DNA of 64,000 nucleotides from Schaalia odontolytica (GTDB taxonomy: Bacteria; Actinomycetota; Actinomycetes; Actinomycetales; Actinomycetaceae): contig NZ_CP046315.1 in NCBI RefSeq assembly GCF_009730335.1, forward strand, positions 1,488,001 to 1,552,000. Reading direction: 5' to 3'. Under the pieces are notes generated by a model, which worked only from the letters and a program-made list of their open reading frames with translations, searched no databases and was not told the DNA's origin. Both the position numbers and the translations under genes were made by a program. Below are positions 55,930 to 64,000 of the stretch, in pieces (the first letter of the stretch is position 1; every line of letters starts with the position of its first letter).

Positions 55930-56499
55930 ATGCACGTTCCCTACGAAACCGAGAAGTTCTACTACGGCTTTCCCGTCTACATCCTGGCCTACCCGGACGA
56001 GGCCGTCGGCGTCGGTATCACGACGGGTTCGTCGTCATACTCGCTGGGGCAGATGGTCATGATCGGCTGCGACTCAACAACGCATGCTGCCCGCGCGATC
56101 AAGCGCTCTGGCATATGCTCCCTCAATCTGTTCGGCGCCGAAGCCATGGGTCTTTTCGAGTACGCGGGAACAGTTTCCGGCGGTCACAAGCTCCGCGACG
56201 CGCACGTGCCTTCGAGCGATCACGACGGCATCCCCGTGCTCGACGGCTCCCAGATGAGCCTGCTGTGCCGTGTCCTGGAGGCCACGGATGACGGCATTTA
56301 CACACACTTCCGCTGCGCGATCACTCAGCGCCTGGTCGACTCCGCACTGATCGATGTTCGCGGCCGCTTCCGCTACGAGGACCTGCGCACCGTCGAATAC
56401 GTGGGCGACTCTCGCAGGCGCATCTACCGCTACTTCTCGGACAGGGTGGAGCGTTTTGGCACTTTCGTGCGCTCCTTCAAGGAGTCTCTCCTCCCCTAG
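55930..56499 (+). CDS. Flavin reductase-like FMN-binding split-barrel protein
   Basis: Protein of 189 residues of the flavin reductase split-barrel group: FYYGFPVYILAYPDEAVG at the N-terminus, GQMVMIGCDSTTHAARAIKRSG and SLNLFGAEAMGLFEYAG around the flavin site, and YKxx-like end KESLLP. ATG 55930 is chosen over 55810, which lies upstream in the terminator. A GACAAT hexamer ends seven bases before the ATG, so it may be leaderless, but this is weak. Physiological substrate unknown. Confidence 0.8.
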   Translation: MHVPYETEKFYYGFPVYILAYPDEAVGVGITTGSSSYSLGQMVMIGCDSTTHAARAIKRSGICSLNLFGAEAMGLFEYAGTVSGGHKLRDAHVPSSDHDGIPVLDGSQMSLLCRVLEATDDGIYTHFRCAITQRLVDSALIDVRGRFRYEDLRTVEYVGDSRRRIYRYFSDRVERFGTFVRSFKESLLP

Positions 56500-56518
56500 C
56501 GACGCCAGCGCACAATGA

Positions 56519-56551
56519 AGGCCGGGGATCCCCACGTGGGGTCCCCGGCCT
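56519..56551. terminator. Second near-identical hairpin, between flavin reductase and aspA
   Basis: Same stem and loop as the hairpin at 55830-55866, with one loop base changed (GCG to GTG). Lies between two convergent genes. Confidence 0.75.
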
Positions 56552-56570
56552 CATCTATAAAATGAGTCGT

Positions 56571-57983
56571 TCAGTCTTCCTCTGTACCCGCGTACTTCGG
56601 ATTCGCGAGGTTGTCCGGCGAGAGGATGCGCTCGACCTCTTCCTCCGAGAGGAGCTCCATGTCGTGGATGACTTCGCGAACGGTCTTGCCCTCCGCCGCG
56701 GCGCGCTTACCCACAACATCGCCCAGATGGTGGCCGATGACGTCGTTGAAGTACGTGACGATGCCGATCGAGTTCTCGACGTAGCCGCGGCAGACCTCGG
56801 CGTTCGCGGTGATGCCAGTGATGCAGCGTTCACGCAGCGTATCGCATGCGTTGACGAGCAGGTTGATGGACTCGATGAGCGCCTGTGCGATAACGGGCTC
56901 CATGACATTGAGCTGGAGCTGACCGGCCTCGGCGGCCATGGTGACGGTCTGGTCGTTGCCGATGACCTTGAAGCACACCTGGTTAACAACCTCGGGGATG
57001 ACGGGGTTGACCTTGGCGGGCATGATCGACGAGCCTGCGGCCATCTTCGGCAGGTTGATCTCGTTGAGGCCGGCGCGCGGGCCGGAAGCCAGCAGACGCA
57101 GGTCGTTGCAGACCTTGGACAGCTTGACGGCGCTGCGCTTAATCGTGGCGTGCATGGACACGTAGGCGCCCGTATCCGACGTGGCTTCGAGGAGGTTCGG
57201 GGAGCCGACGACGCGCGCCCCCGTGATGCGGCGCAGGTGGCGCACGACGACCTGCTGGTAGCCGTCCGGAGTGTTTAGGCCGGTGCCGATCGCAGTCGCG
57301 CCGAGGTTAGTCTCCAGGAGCAGTTCAGCGTTGTTGACGAGGCGCTCATCCTCCTCGCGCAGCGTGTGCGCGAAGGCCGAAAACTCACTACCCAGGGACA
57401 TCGGGACGGCGTCCTGCAGCTGCGTGCGGCCCATAGTGAGAATGTGGCGGAACTCGGCGCCCTTCTCATCGAAAGAGTCGGCGAGCTCATCGATGGCCTT
57501 GCGCAGGCGGTTCACCTTGCGCCACAGGGCGATGCGGAACGCCGTCGGGTAGGCATCGTTCGTCGACTGGGAGCGGTTGACATGATCGTTGGGGTTAATG
57601 ATGTCGTAGCGCCCCTTCTCCTCCCCAAGGATCTCGAGCGCCAGGTTCGCGATGACCTCGTTCGCGTTCATGTTGACCGAGGTACCGGCACCGCCCTGGA
57701 ACTGGTCGACGGGGAACTGGTCCATGCAGCGGCCGTTCTCGATGATCTCGTCGCAGGCGGCGATAATCGCCTCGGCCTTGGCCGGCTTCATCGCCTTGAG
57801 CTGCATGTTCGCCAAGGCGCACGCCTTCTTCACCTGCGCGAACGCACGGATAAGTTCGGGTGCTTCATTGATCGTGCGACCCGAGATCTGATAGTTCTCG
57901 ATTGCTCGCAGCGTATGAATGCCCCAGTACGCATCCTTGGGTACTTCGCGGGTGCCGAGCAGATCTTCTTCGGTGCGGGTCAA
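56571..57983 (-). CDS. aspA: Aspartate ammonia-lyase
   Basis: Converts aspartate to fumarate and ammonia; 470 residues. The family signature is [16 protein letters not shown], with [16 protein letters not shown] and [15 protein letters not shown]. The C-terminus ends in [10 protein letters not shown]. The start codon is TTG at 57983, chosen because the frame has no earlier start and GGAAGGAAC precedes it. Fumarase class II is a relative, but length and segments favour AspA. Monocistronic. Confidence 0.9.
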   Translation of the reverse strand: MTRTEEDLLGTREVPKDAYWGIHTLRAIENYQISGRTINEAPELIRAFAQVKKACALANMQLKAMKPAKAEAIIAACDEIIENGRCMDQFPVDQFQGGAGTSVNMNANEVIANLALEILGEEKGRYDIINPNDHVNRSQSTNDAYPTAFRIALWRKVNRLRKAIDELADSFDEKGAEFRHILTMGRTQLQDAVPMSLGSEFSAFAHTLREEDERLVNNAELLLETNLGATAIGTGLNTPDGYQQVVVRHLRRITGARVVGSPNLLEATSDTGAYVSMHATIKRSAVKLSKVCNDLRLLASGPRAGLNEINLPKMAAGSSIMPAKVNPVIPEVVNQVCFKVIGNDQTVTMAAEAGQLQLNVMEPVIAQALIESINLLVNACDTLRERCITGITANAEVCRGYVENSIGIVTYFNDVIGHHLGDVVGKRAAAEGKTVREVIHDMELLSEEEVERILSPDNLANPKYAGTEED

Positions 57984-58118
57984 CGTTGTTCCTTCCGTCT
58001 GTTCGCCGGCCGGTTCATTCCGGCAGGTGCGCCTCCATAGTAGGCCCTGTAGGCCCGAAATTCCGGCACTTTACGAACATTGGAAGCGTCGTTGAAGCTC
58101 CACTGGCAAGGTTTTTCG

Positions 58119-58478
58119 CTAGTGATTGGACGCGGCGTCAGAAACGGCGTCAAGCAGGTCCGCGAGCGTCACCCGCTGCTCAATCTGGGAGTCGTTAAGC
58201 GCCACCTTCGCCTCGCGCTCCACGCGCGCAACGACGGCGTAGAGGGACACGTCGTCCATATCCAGATCGCCGCGCAGCGTGAGCTCTCCGCGCGCGTCTG
58301 CGGGATCGAGGTCCGCCTCGTCGAGCACGGCCTCCATCGCGGCCTCGCGGGCGCGATCCTGGGCGGTCTCAGCGGCGTTTTCGGACGAGGCAGGGGCCGC
58401 GTCGGACGCATCGGGGTCGACCAGCTGCGCTAAGCCTGCACGCAGCTGGTCACCGAGCAGGTCGGCAATAGAACCCAT
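58119..58478 (-). CDS. Acyl-carrier-protein-like protein lacking the phosphopantetheine serine
   Basis: Protein of 119 residues. Residues 1-50 are an acidic Ala-rich lead. Residues about 60-115 follow the acyl carrier pattern: LTLRGDLDMDDVSLYAVVAR, then VEREAKVAL and VTLADLLDAV, as in helices 2-4 of ACP. At the site where ACP has Asp-Ser-Leu, this has Asp75-Asp76-Val77, so the attachment serine is missing. ATG 58478 overlaps the DUF3145 stop by one base (TAATG). In Streptomyces DUF3145 adjoins the FAS-II acpP genes, so this may be a repurposed relic. Inference only. Confidence 0.6.
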   Translation of the reverse strand: MGSIADLLGDQLRAGLAQLVDPDASDAAPASSENAAETAQDRAREAAMEAVLDEADLDPADARGELTLRGDLDMDDVSLYAVVARVEREAKVALNDSQIEQRVTLADLLDAVSDAASNH

Positions 58479-58981
58479 TAGCCCACCCGATTGTTGAGCC
58501 AACGCACGGGCGCACCGGCACCGGCGTGGCGGAAGGACTCAAGTTCGTCATCCCAGGCCTGGCCGAGAGCCAGGTCGAGACCCTCGCGCAACTCCTCGTA
58601 CGTCGTGGCGGACTCCAGGGCCGCACGGATGCGGTCCTCGGGCACGACGACGTTACCGATGGTGTCCATCTGGGAGTGGAAGATACCGAGGGAGGGCGTG
58701 TGGCACCAGCGGCCACCGTCGCTCGAGGCCGTGGCCTCCTCCGTCACCTCGTAACGCAGGTGCTCCCAACCGCGCAGAGCGGACGCCAAACGGGCGCCCG
58801 AGCCGATCGGTCCGACCCACGAGAACTCGCAGCGAACCATGCCCGGCGCCGCTTCCTGGTCCGACCACTGGAGGTGAACCTCCTGGCCGAGCGCGGTGCC
58901 CAGCGCCCACTCGATGTGCGGGCACAGAGCAGGCGGTGTTGAGTGCACGAAAAGTACACCGCGGGTGTATGACCCTCTCAT
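58478..58981 (-). CDS. DUF3145 family protein
   Basis: Cytoplasmic protein of 167 residues (RGVLFVHSTPPALCPHIEWA, then VRCEFSWVGP and CHTPSLGIFHSQMD). It matches DUF3145, conserved in actinobacteria and often beside fatty-acid synthesis genes. The ATG has a GGAGGAAC ribosome site, and the stop is coupled to the ACP-like gene. Function unknown. Confidence 0.85.
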   Translation of the reverse strand: MRGSYTRGVLFVHSTPPALCPHIEWALGTALGQEVHLQWSDQEAAPGMVRCEFSWVGPIGSGARLASALRGWEHLRYEVTEEATASSDGGRWCHTPSLGIFHSQMDTIGNVVVPEDRIRAALESATTYEELREGLDLALGQAWDDELESFRHAGAGAPVRWLNNRVG

Positions 58982-59093
58982 TGTTCCTCCTGGTGGCTTT
59001 GTCAGGATCGTCTTCCCCTACGCCCTAAACTGCCGCGAGTCGCAATGATCTGCGCCGAGACGGCGCACACGATGTGATTACAGGATAGTCGAA

Positions 59094-59126
59094 CGCGCCG
59101 GGGAATGCACTCCATTCCCCGGCGCG
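59094..59126 (-). terminator. Hairpin after def
   Basis: Perfect 14-bp stem (CGCGCCGGGGAATG with CATTCCCCGGCGCG), five-base loop, after def and before the DUF3145 gene. No T-run. Confidence 0.65.
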
Positions 59127-59151
59127 TCCACGCCTCGACGAGGCCAGATGC

Positions 59152-59643
59152 TCAGAAGCCAGCGTTGCGAATATCGCGCAGCGCCTTCTTGCGGGTCGCC
59201 CGATCGAGGCGGTCGATGTAGATGTGGCCGTCCAGGTGGTCGCACTCGTGCTGGATGCAGCGCGCCATGAGCTCCTCGCCCTCGACGACGACCTTCTTGG
59301 CGTCCAGGTCAGTGCCCTCGCAGCGCGCGTACCAGGCACGTTCAGTCGGGTACCACAGCTCGGGAACCGATAGGCAGCCCTCGTCGCCGTCCTGGTACTC
59401 ATCTTCGCTCAGAGCGACGATGCGGGGGTTCAGCACGTAGCCGATCTCGCCGTCGATGTTCCAGGAGAACGCGCGCAGGCTGACGCCAATCTGGTTGGCG
59501 GCCAGGCCAGCACGGCCGTCCATGTCGACGCCCTCGAGCAGATCCTCGACGAGCGCCTTCACATTCGGCGTAATCTCCGTGATGGGATCACAGACGGTGC
59601 GCAGGACCGGGTCACCGATGATGCGGATGGGACGAATAGCCAT
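59152..59643 (-). CDS. def: Peptide deformylase
   Basis: Removes the formyl group from new proteins; 163 residues. Motif 1 [10 protein letters not shown], motif 2 EGCLSVP with metal-ligand Cys90, and motif 3 HECDH with His132, Glu133 and His136 are all intact. The ATG is one base after the proS stop, so the two are coupled. It works with Map, also in the window. Confidence 0.97.
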   Translation of the reverse strand: MAIRPIRIIGDPVLRTVCDPITEITPNVKALVEDLLEGVDMDGRAGLAANQIGVSLRAFSWNIDGEIGYVLNPRIVALSEDEYQDGDEGCLSVPELWYPTERAWYARCEGTDLDAKKVVVEGEELMARCIQHECDHLDGHIYIDRLDRATRKKALRDIRNAGF

Positions 59644-59644
59644 G

Positions 59645-61453
59645 TCATTCCCCCTTCAGGGCCGCAGCGTGAAGCTCGCGCAGGCGCGCAACGGCTTCCT
59701 CGACGGGTAAGACGATGGTCTCGCCGGTGGCGCGCACGCGGATCTCCACCTCGCTGTCGGCCAGCGAACGTCCGACAACCAGGCCGAAGGGCACGCCCAC
59801 GAGCTCGTAGTCCTTGAACTTCACACCGGCACTCACCTTACGGCGATCGTCGACGAGAACATCCAGGCCGGCCGCGTCGAGCTCCTCGCCCAGAGACTGC
59901 GCGGTCTCAAAGACTTCGTCACCCTTGCCGGTAGCCAGGACATGCACGTCAAAGGGGGCGATCTGCGCGGGCCAGCTCAGACCCTTGTCATCGCAGTTGG
60001 CCTCGGCCAGCGCTGCCATGACGCGGGTAACGCCGATGCCGTACGAACCCATGGTGACGACCTGGGTCTTGCCGTTCTCGTCGAGGACAGTCAAACCGAG
60101 AGCCTTGGCGTACTTACGGCCCAGCTGGAAGATATGACCGATCTCGATGCCGCGCTCTAGGTGGAGGGGGCCCGAGCCGTCGGGAGCCAGGTCGCCCTCG
60201 CGCACCTCGGCGGCCTCGATCGTACCGTCGGCGGCGAAGTCGCGGCCCATTACGAGGTTCAGGACGTGACGCTGCTCGGCGTTTGCACCCGTCACCCAGG
60301 CGGTTCCCTCGACGACGCGCGGGTCCACCAGGTAACGCACGGAACCGGAGGCGTTGCCCTCCTCGTCCACGACGCGCTTCGGGGAGTTCGGTCCGAGAAC
60401 CGTCGGGCCGATGTAGCCGCGCACCAGCTCGGGGTGCGGCACGAAGTCGGAATCCGACGCCATCTCGACCTCGGCGGGAGCCACGGCGGCCTCGAGACGC
60501 TTCATGTCAACGTCACGGTCGCCGGGCACGCCCACGACGAGGAGCTCGTGCTCGCCGTCCGGGTGCGTCAGCGTCACGACGACGTTCTTCAGCGTGTCGG
60601 CGGCGGTCCAGGGACGGTCCTCGCGCGGATACTGATCGTTGAGCAGATCAACGAGCGACTCGATGGTCGGAGCGTCGGGGGTCGGAACCTCAAGGGGCGC
60701 GGGCACGCCGGACGCATCCTGAGCCTCAGGCACGGGGGTCGTCACGGCCTCGGCGTTGGCGGCGTAGCCACCCGGGGACGCCACGAAGGTGTCCTCACCG
60801 ATCGGCGAGGGGTGCAGGAACTCCTCGGAGCGGGAGCCGCCCATCGCGCCACTCATCGCGGAGACGATGACGTAGCGCAGACCCAGGCGCTGGAAGATGC
60901 GCTCGTAGGTATCGCGCTCAGCCTGGTAGGAGGCGTTCAGACCCTCGTCGTCGATGTCGAAGGAGTAGGCGTCCTTCATGACGAACTCGCGGCCGCGGAT
61001 CAGACCGGCGCGCGGGCGGGCCTCGTCACGGTACTTCGTCTGAATCTGGTACAGCGTGGCGGGCAGGTCCTTGTACGAGGAGTACATGTCCTTCACCAGC
61101 AGGGTGAACATTTCCTCGTGCGTGGGGGCCAGCAGGTAGTCGCCGCCCTTACGGTCGTTGAGCTTAAACAGCGTCGGCCCGTACTCTTCCCAACGGTTCG
61201 TCGCCTTGTAGGGCTCGGCGGGGATCAGGCCCGGGAAGTGCACTTCCTGAGCGCCCATCGCATCCATCTCCTCGCGGACGATGTCCTCGATCTTGCGCAG
61301 CGTGCGCAGGCCGAGGGGCAGCCACGTGTAGATGCCCGGGGCGGAGCGTCGAATGTAGCCGGCACGCACCAGAAGCTTGTGCGAATTGACCTCGGCGTCG
61401 GCCGGGTCCTCACGCAGGGTTCGCAGGAAGAAAGTCGAGAGATTTCGAAGCAT
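59645..61453 (-). CDS. proS: Prolyl-tRNA synthetase
   Basis: Charges tRNA-Pro; 602 residues. The class II core is at the N-terminus ([20 protein letters not shown], then [19 protein letters not shown]). A bacterial-type editing insertion spans about residues 225-385, and a C-terminal anticodon-binding domain follows. ATG 61453 is chosen; an alternative lies six codons upstream. Co-transcribed with def. Confidence 0.96.
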   Translation of the reverse strand: MLRNLSTFFLRTLREDPADAEVNSHKLLVRAGYIRRSAPGIYTWLPLGLRTLRKIEDIVREEMDAMGAQEVHFPGLIPAEPYKATNRWEEYGPTLFKLNDRKGGDYLLAPTHEEMFTLLVKDMYSSYKDLPATLYQIQTKYRDEARPRAGLIRGREFVMKDAYSFDIDDEGLNASYQAERDTYERIFQRLGLRYVIVSAMSGAMGGSRSEEFLHPSPIGEDTFVASPGGYAANAEAVTTPVPEAQDASGVPAPLEVPTPDAPTIESLVDLLNDQYPREDRPWTAADTLKNVVVTLTHPDGEHELLVVGVPGDRDVDMKRLEAAVAPAEVEMASDSDFVPHPELVRGYIGPTVLGPNSPKRVVDEEGNASGSVRYLVDPRVVEGTAWVTGANAEQRHVLNLVMGRDFAADGTIEAAEVREGDLAPDGSGPLHLERGIEIGHIFQLGRKYAKALGLTVLDENGKTQVVTMGSYGIGVTRVMAALAEANCDDKGLSWPAQIAPFDVHVLATGKGDEVFETAQSLGEELDAAGLDVLVDDRRKVSAGVKFKDYELVGVPFGLVVGRSLADSEVEIRVRATGETIVLPVEEAVARLRELHAAALKGE

Positions 61454-61533
61454 GCTCCAAGAGTACGGCACGCAAAGGCCCTGGGGCCACCGGCACAGCC
61501 GTGGAGCCCCCCAATCGAGGCGTTGGGAAGCCC

Positions 61534-61947
61534 TCAGATGACCGCGCGGGCACCCAGCTCGCGCTCACGGGCGCCCGGGTGCGACGCGTAGTACCGGCGA
61601 GCCATCCAGCCCGGGTACGCCCACGCGGGGAGCCCGCCCAGGTACAGGGCTCGCACAGCGACGCCGACCATTGCAGCGAGAACCAGAGCGATGAGCATGC
61701 AGGGACCTGCCGTGGCAAAGCCCGAGGCCTCACGGGCCATCAGGTCCCCCGTCAGGAACCACAAGAGGGAGAGGAAAGGCATGAGCGGCCACACGAGCGC
61801 CGACATCTCACCAGCCGCGCTTCCACCACCGATCTCCAGACGCACCGACATACGTCGGGCGCTCGCGCCGAAACCGAGCCACGCCCACGCCCACACGGAT
61901 GCGATGACGAGACCCACCATTGCGATGACGGCAGTAGAGTTGGACAC
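61534..61947 (-). CDS. Small membrane protein of unknown function
   Basis: Protein of about 137 residues from GTG 61947, chosen for its AAGGGGG ribosome site; an ATG at 61974 is possible. It has three hydrophobic segments (about 8-28, 50-65 and 80-105) and ends in a basic tail ([17 protein letters not shown]). No family recognised. It lies between proS and an SRPBCC-like gene. Confidence 0.6.
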   Translation of the reverse strand: MSNSTAVIAMVGLVIASVWAWAWLGFGASARRMSVRLEIGGGSAAGEMSALVWPLMPFLSLLWFLTGDLMAREASGFATAGPCMLIALVLAAMVGVAVRALYLGGLPAWAYPGWMARRYYASHPGARERELGARAVI

Positions 61948-62055
61948 AGCGTCCCCCTTCGGACAATGCAACATCCCCGTTGGCGTTGCGTACAGGCTGA
62001 TACTACAACACCAACGGGGAGTAATGTCCAACCGAAACGGCGGGAACGAGACTAA

Positions 62056-62559
62056 TCAGGCATCAACGAGCCCGCCTACGCACGCATCGCGCAGATCGCG
62101 CAGCATCGACAACGAGGACAGCGACTCGGCTGCGACACCCGCCCACGCGAGCACTCGGTCGCGCCCCTGCGCCTCGTGACGTTCACGGATGTGCAGGAGC
62201 GTGCGCGAGGGAGACAGCTGCAGCAGAGCGATGACGCACGTGCCCGAGGCCTCGGCGCCTTCCGGGGCGGCCGGAGGCGCGACGCGCATGAGAATGTGGT
62301 CCTCGTCCTCGATGTCAATGATCGTGGACTCATCCTCCGGCTCGAACACGTGGCCGAGGACATCCCACACGACGGACGCGGGCGCATCGATCGCGATGCC
62401 GCGATCAACCACGACGTTCGCACCGGGCAGGATGAGATCTCCCGGGAGCGACACGTCCGCCTGCGAGGCCGTCAGGCCGATGCGCCGAGGAAAGCCGGTG
62501 GCCGCAACGGCGCATGCGCCGGCGACGAGGGACAGAGCGGCAAGAGTGCGAATACGCAT
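62056..62559 (-). CDS. SRPBCC-like secreted or membrane-anchored protein
   Basis: Protein of 167 residues with an N-terminal hydrophobic signal (MRIRTLAALSLVAGACAVAA) and a domain starting VDRGIAIDAPASVVWDVLG, typical of the SRPBCC/START-like ligand-binding fold. The Cys near residue 16 does not make a good lipobox. ATG 62559 has AGGACTATCGG upstream. Its ligand is unknown. It sits 21 bases downstream of ispG and may be in the same transcript. Confidence 0.68.
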   Translation of the reverse strand: MRIRTLAALSLVAGACAVAATGFPRRIGLTASQADVSLPGDLILPGANVVVDRGIAIDAPASVVWDVLGHVFEPEDESTIIDIEDEDHILMRVAPPAAPEGAEASGTCVIALLQLSPSRTLLHIRERHEAQGRDRVLAWAGVAAESLSSLSMLRDLRDACVGGLVDA

Positions 62560-62580
62560 CCGATAGTCCTTATCAACAAC

Positions 62581-63768
62581 TTAGAAATCGATGCCCGGGA
62601 GCTTGACGTCCGGGGCGGTGATTGGGCCGACCTCTACGCTGCCGGAACCGGGCTCCAGGCCCAGTTCCTCCGCGAGCGCGTTCGCACGGCGAATGAGGGT
62701 CTCGACGATCTGGTCCTCGGGCACGGTCTCGACGACCTCGCCACGAATGAAGATCTGTCCCTTGCCGTTGCCGGAGGCGACACCCAGGTCGGCCTCGCGA
62801 GCCTCACCCGGACCGTTCACGACGCAGCCCATCACGGCCACGCGCAGCGGGACCGTCAGGTCCTTCAGGCCCTCGGTGACGTCCTCGGCGAGAGTCCACA
62901 CGTCCACCTGGGCGCGACCACACGACGGGCACGAGACGATCTCGAGAGTCTTCTCGCGCAGACCCATGAACTCCAGCATCTTCGTGCCCACCTTAATCTC
63001 CTCAACGGGAGGAGCGGACAGCGAGACGCGAATCGTGTCACCGATCCCCTCGGCCAGAAGCACCGAGAAAGCGGACACGGACTTAATCGTTCCCTGGAAG
63101 GCGGGACCGGCCTCGGTGACGCCCAGGTGCAGGGGCCAGTCCCCCGCCTCGGACAGCATGCGGTAGGCCTGGATCATCGTCAGCACATCGTGGTGCTTGA
63201 CCGAGATCTTGAAGTCGTGGAAGTCGTTCTCCTCGAACAGGGAGGCTTCCCAGATCGCGGACTCGACGAGGGCCTCGGGCGTGGCACGGCCGTACTTCTT
63301 CAGCAGTCGAGGATCGAGCGATCCTGCGTTCACACCGATGCGCAGCGACACGCCGTGATCGGAGGCGGCCTTGCAGATGTCCTTCACCTGGTCATCGAAC
63401 TTGCGGATGTTACCCGGATTCACACGCACGGCACCACAGCCGGCCTCGATCGCCTGGAAGACGTACTTCGGCTTGAAGTGAATGTCAGCGATCACCGGGA
63501 TACGCGACTGCCTCGCGATGATCGGCAGCGCGTCCGCGTCCTTATCCGTCGGGCAGGCGACGCGAACGATGTCGCAGCCGGCGGCCGTCAGCTCGGCGAT
63601 CTGCTGGAGGGTCGCGCCGATGTCGTGCGTCTTCGTCGTCGTCATGGACTGGACGGAAACCCGCGCGCCACCGCCCACGGGAACGTCACCCACCATGATG
63701 CGACGCGTCTGCTTGCGCGGGAACGGCGACGCCGCGACTTCGGGCATACCAAGATTGATTTCACTCAC
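62581..63768 (-). CDS. ispG: 4-hydroxy-3-methylbut-2-enyl-diphosphate synthase
   Basis: Fe-S enzyme of the non-mevalonate isoprenoid pathway; 395 residues. A TIM barrel occupies most of the N-terminal part ([26 protein letters not shown]). Cluster cysteines lie in VSCPSCGR and [11 protein letters not shown] near residues 287-330. The GTG at 63768 lies exactly six bases after a GATAAT hexamer, so the mRNA may be leaderless, although the rseP-like gene is just upstream. Needs Fe-S clusters from Suf. Confidence 0.95.
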   Translation of the reverse strand: MSEINLGMPEVAASPFPRKQTRRIMVGDVPVGGGARVSVQSMTTTKTHDIGATLQQIAELTAAGCDIVRVACPTDKDADALPIIARQSRIPVIADIHFKPKYVFQAIEAGCGAVRVNPGNIRKFDDQVKDICKAASDHGVSLRIGVNAGSLDPRLLKKYGRATPEALVESAIWEASLFEENDFHDFKISVKHHDVLTMIQAYRMLSEAGDWPLHLGVTEAGPAFQGTIKSVSAFSVLLAEGIGDTIRVSLSAPPVEEIKVGTKMLEFMGLREKTLEIVSCPSCGRAQVDVWTLAEDVTEGLKDLTVPLRVAVMGCVVNGPGEAREADLGVASGNGKGQIFIRGEVVETVPEDQIVETLIRRANALAEELGLEPGSGSVEVGPITAPDVKLPGIDF

Positions 63769-63780
63769 CGTGTCATTATC
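63766..63780 (-). promoter_or_regulatory. ispG leaderless promoter
   Basis: Minus-strand GATAAT (63780-63775), six bases, then GTG. No convincing -35 element. Confidence 0.45.
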
Positions 63781-63865
63781 CCGCACAGTGGCCTTCCTTC
63801 CCACACGGACCACGAACGCGTGGTCAGAGTCGCTTTTCGGGCAGATGTGTGTAACCTGCCTGCGC

Positions 63866-64000
63866 TCAGCCGAGCGACACCGGCTTCACGATGTCTGCAA
63901 CGATCAAAATGACGCTCATCGCGACCAGCAGGCCGCCGACAACCCAGGTAACGGGAACGAGGCGAGCCGTGTCCGCCGGGCCGGGATCCTCCGCCCCACG
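63866..64000 (-). CDS. RseP/Rip1-type site-2 protease, C-terminal fragment
   Basis: The last 44 residues of a gene that runs off the window. They contain a final membrane helix and end ([20 protein letters not shown], then [10 protein letters not shown]). This closely resembles the C-terminus of actinobacterial M50 membrane proteases, which precede ispG in mycobacteria (Rv2869c and Rv2868c). The catalytic HExxH is outside the window, so the call rests on tail and position. Confidence 0.65.
   Translation of the reverse strand, partial: RGAEDPGPADTARLVPVTWVVGGLLVAMSVILIVADIVKPVSLG

Overview
The window is a gene-dense, high-GC chromosomal segment of an actinobacterium. The content points to Actinomycetaceae (Actinomyces/Schaalia type); that genus-level call is inference. 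Supporting markers are a SufR-SufB-SufD-SufC-SufS-SufU-SufT operon, a TlyA/NadK/RecN/SteA/MctB-type block, DUF3145 and DUF3052 proteins, a homodimeric-type AceE, a polyphosphate glucokinase, a class A RNase P RNA and a tRNA-free 16S-23S spacer. I see no prophage, insertion sequence, integrase or CRISPR array; almost everything is core genome.

Layout. 1-8.2 kb: the end of a polar amino-acid ABC transporter operon, an ABC-F protein, a queuosine-precursor transporter overlapping a tRNA-guanine transglycosylase, a zinc metallopeptidase and an acyl-CoA ligase. 8.3-14.7 kb (minus): the complete Suf iron-sulfur operon headed by its regulator. 14.8-23.9 kb (minus): Nudix hydrolase, MctB-like protein, SteA-like protein, RecN, NadK, TlyA, a 62-residue protein and a 919-residue TPR-HAD protein whose N-terminus is built of 55-residue Arg/Gly/Asp-rich repeats. 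24.0-29.6 kb (minus): one rRNA operon with promoter, boxA-like leader, processing stems and terminator. 29.7-40.1 kb (minus): tyrS, argH, a Wzy-like membrane protein, argG, argR, a flavodoxin, pheT and pheS. 40.3-43.0 kb (plus): panB, map and ppgK. Then rnpB (minus), yaaA and a GH29 fucosidase. 45.7-47.3 kb (minus): a CT398-like coiled-coil protein and NIF3. 47.4-52.1 kb (plus): lipB-lipA-AMP ligase, then NDH-2 behind a DtxR/IdeR-like box. tRNA-Val and DUF3052 (minus) and aceE and a flavin reductase (plus) follow. 56.6-64.0 kb (minus): aspA, an acyl-carrier-like protein, DUF3145, def, proS, two small envelope proteins, ispG and the C-terminus of an RseP/Rip1-type protease.

How it works together. 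Much of the window concerns translation (rRNA, RNase P RNA, tRNA-Val, four aminoacyl-tRNA synthetase genes, Tgt, TlyA, Map, Def) and Fe-S/lipoyl cofactor supply (Suf, LipA/LipB, IspG, AceE). On the minus strand the order pheS-pheT-argR-argG-argH-tyrS-TPR/HAD-small protein-tlyA-nadK-recN-steA-mctB-Nudix follows the order of the same genes in mycobacteria. Here an rRNA operon sits between tyrS and the TPR-HAD gene, and a Wzy-like gene separates argG from argH. The least ordinary items are the repeat-bearing TPR-HAD protein, an acyl-carrier-like protein without its phosphopantetheine serine, a CT398-like protein without ribbon cysteines, an AMP ligase coupled to lipBA, a DtxR-type box at ndh, and several apparently leaderless promoters.
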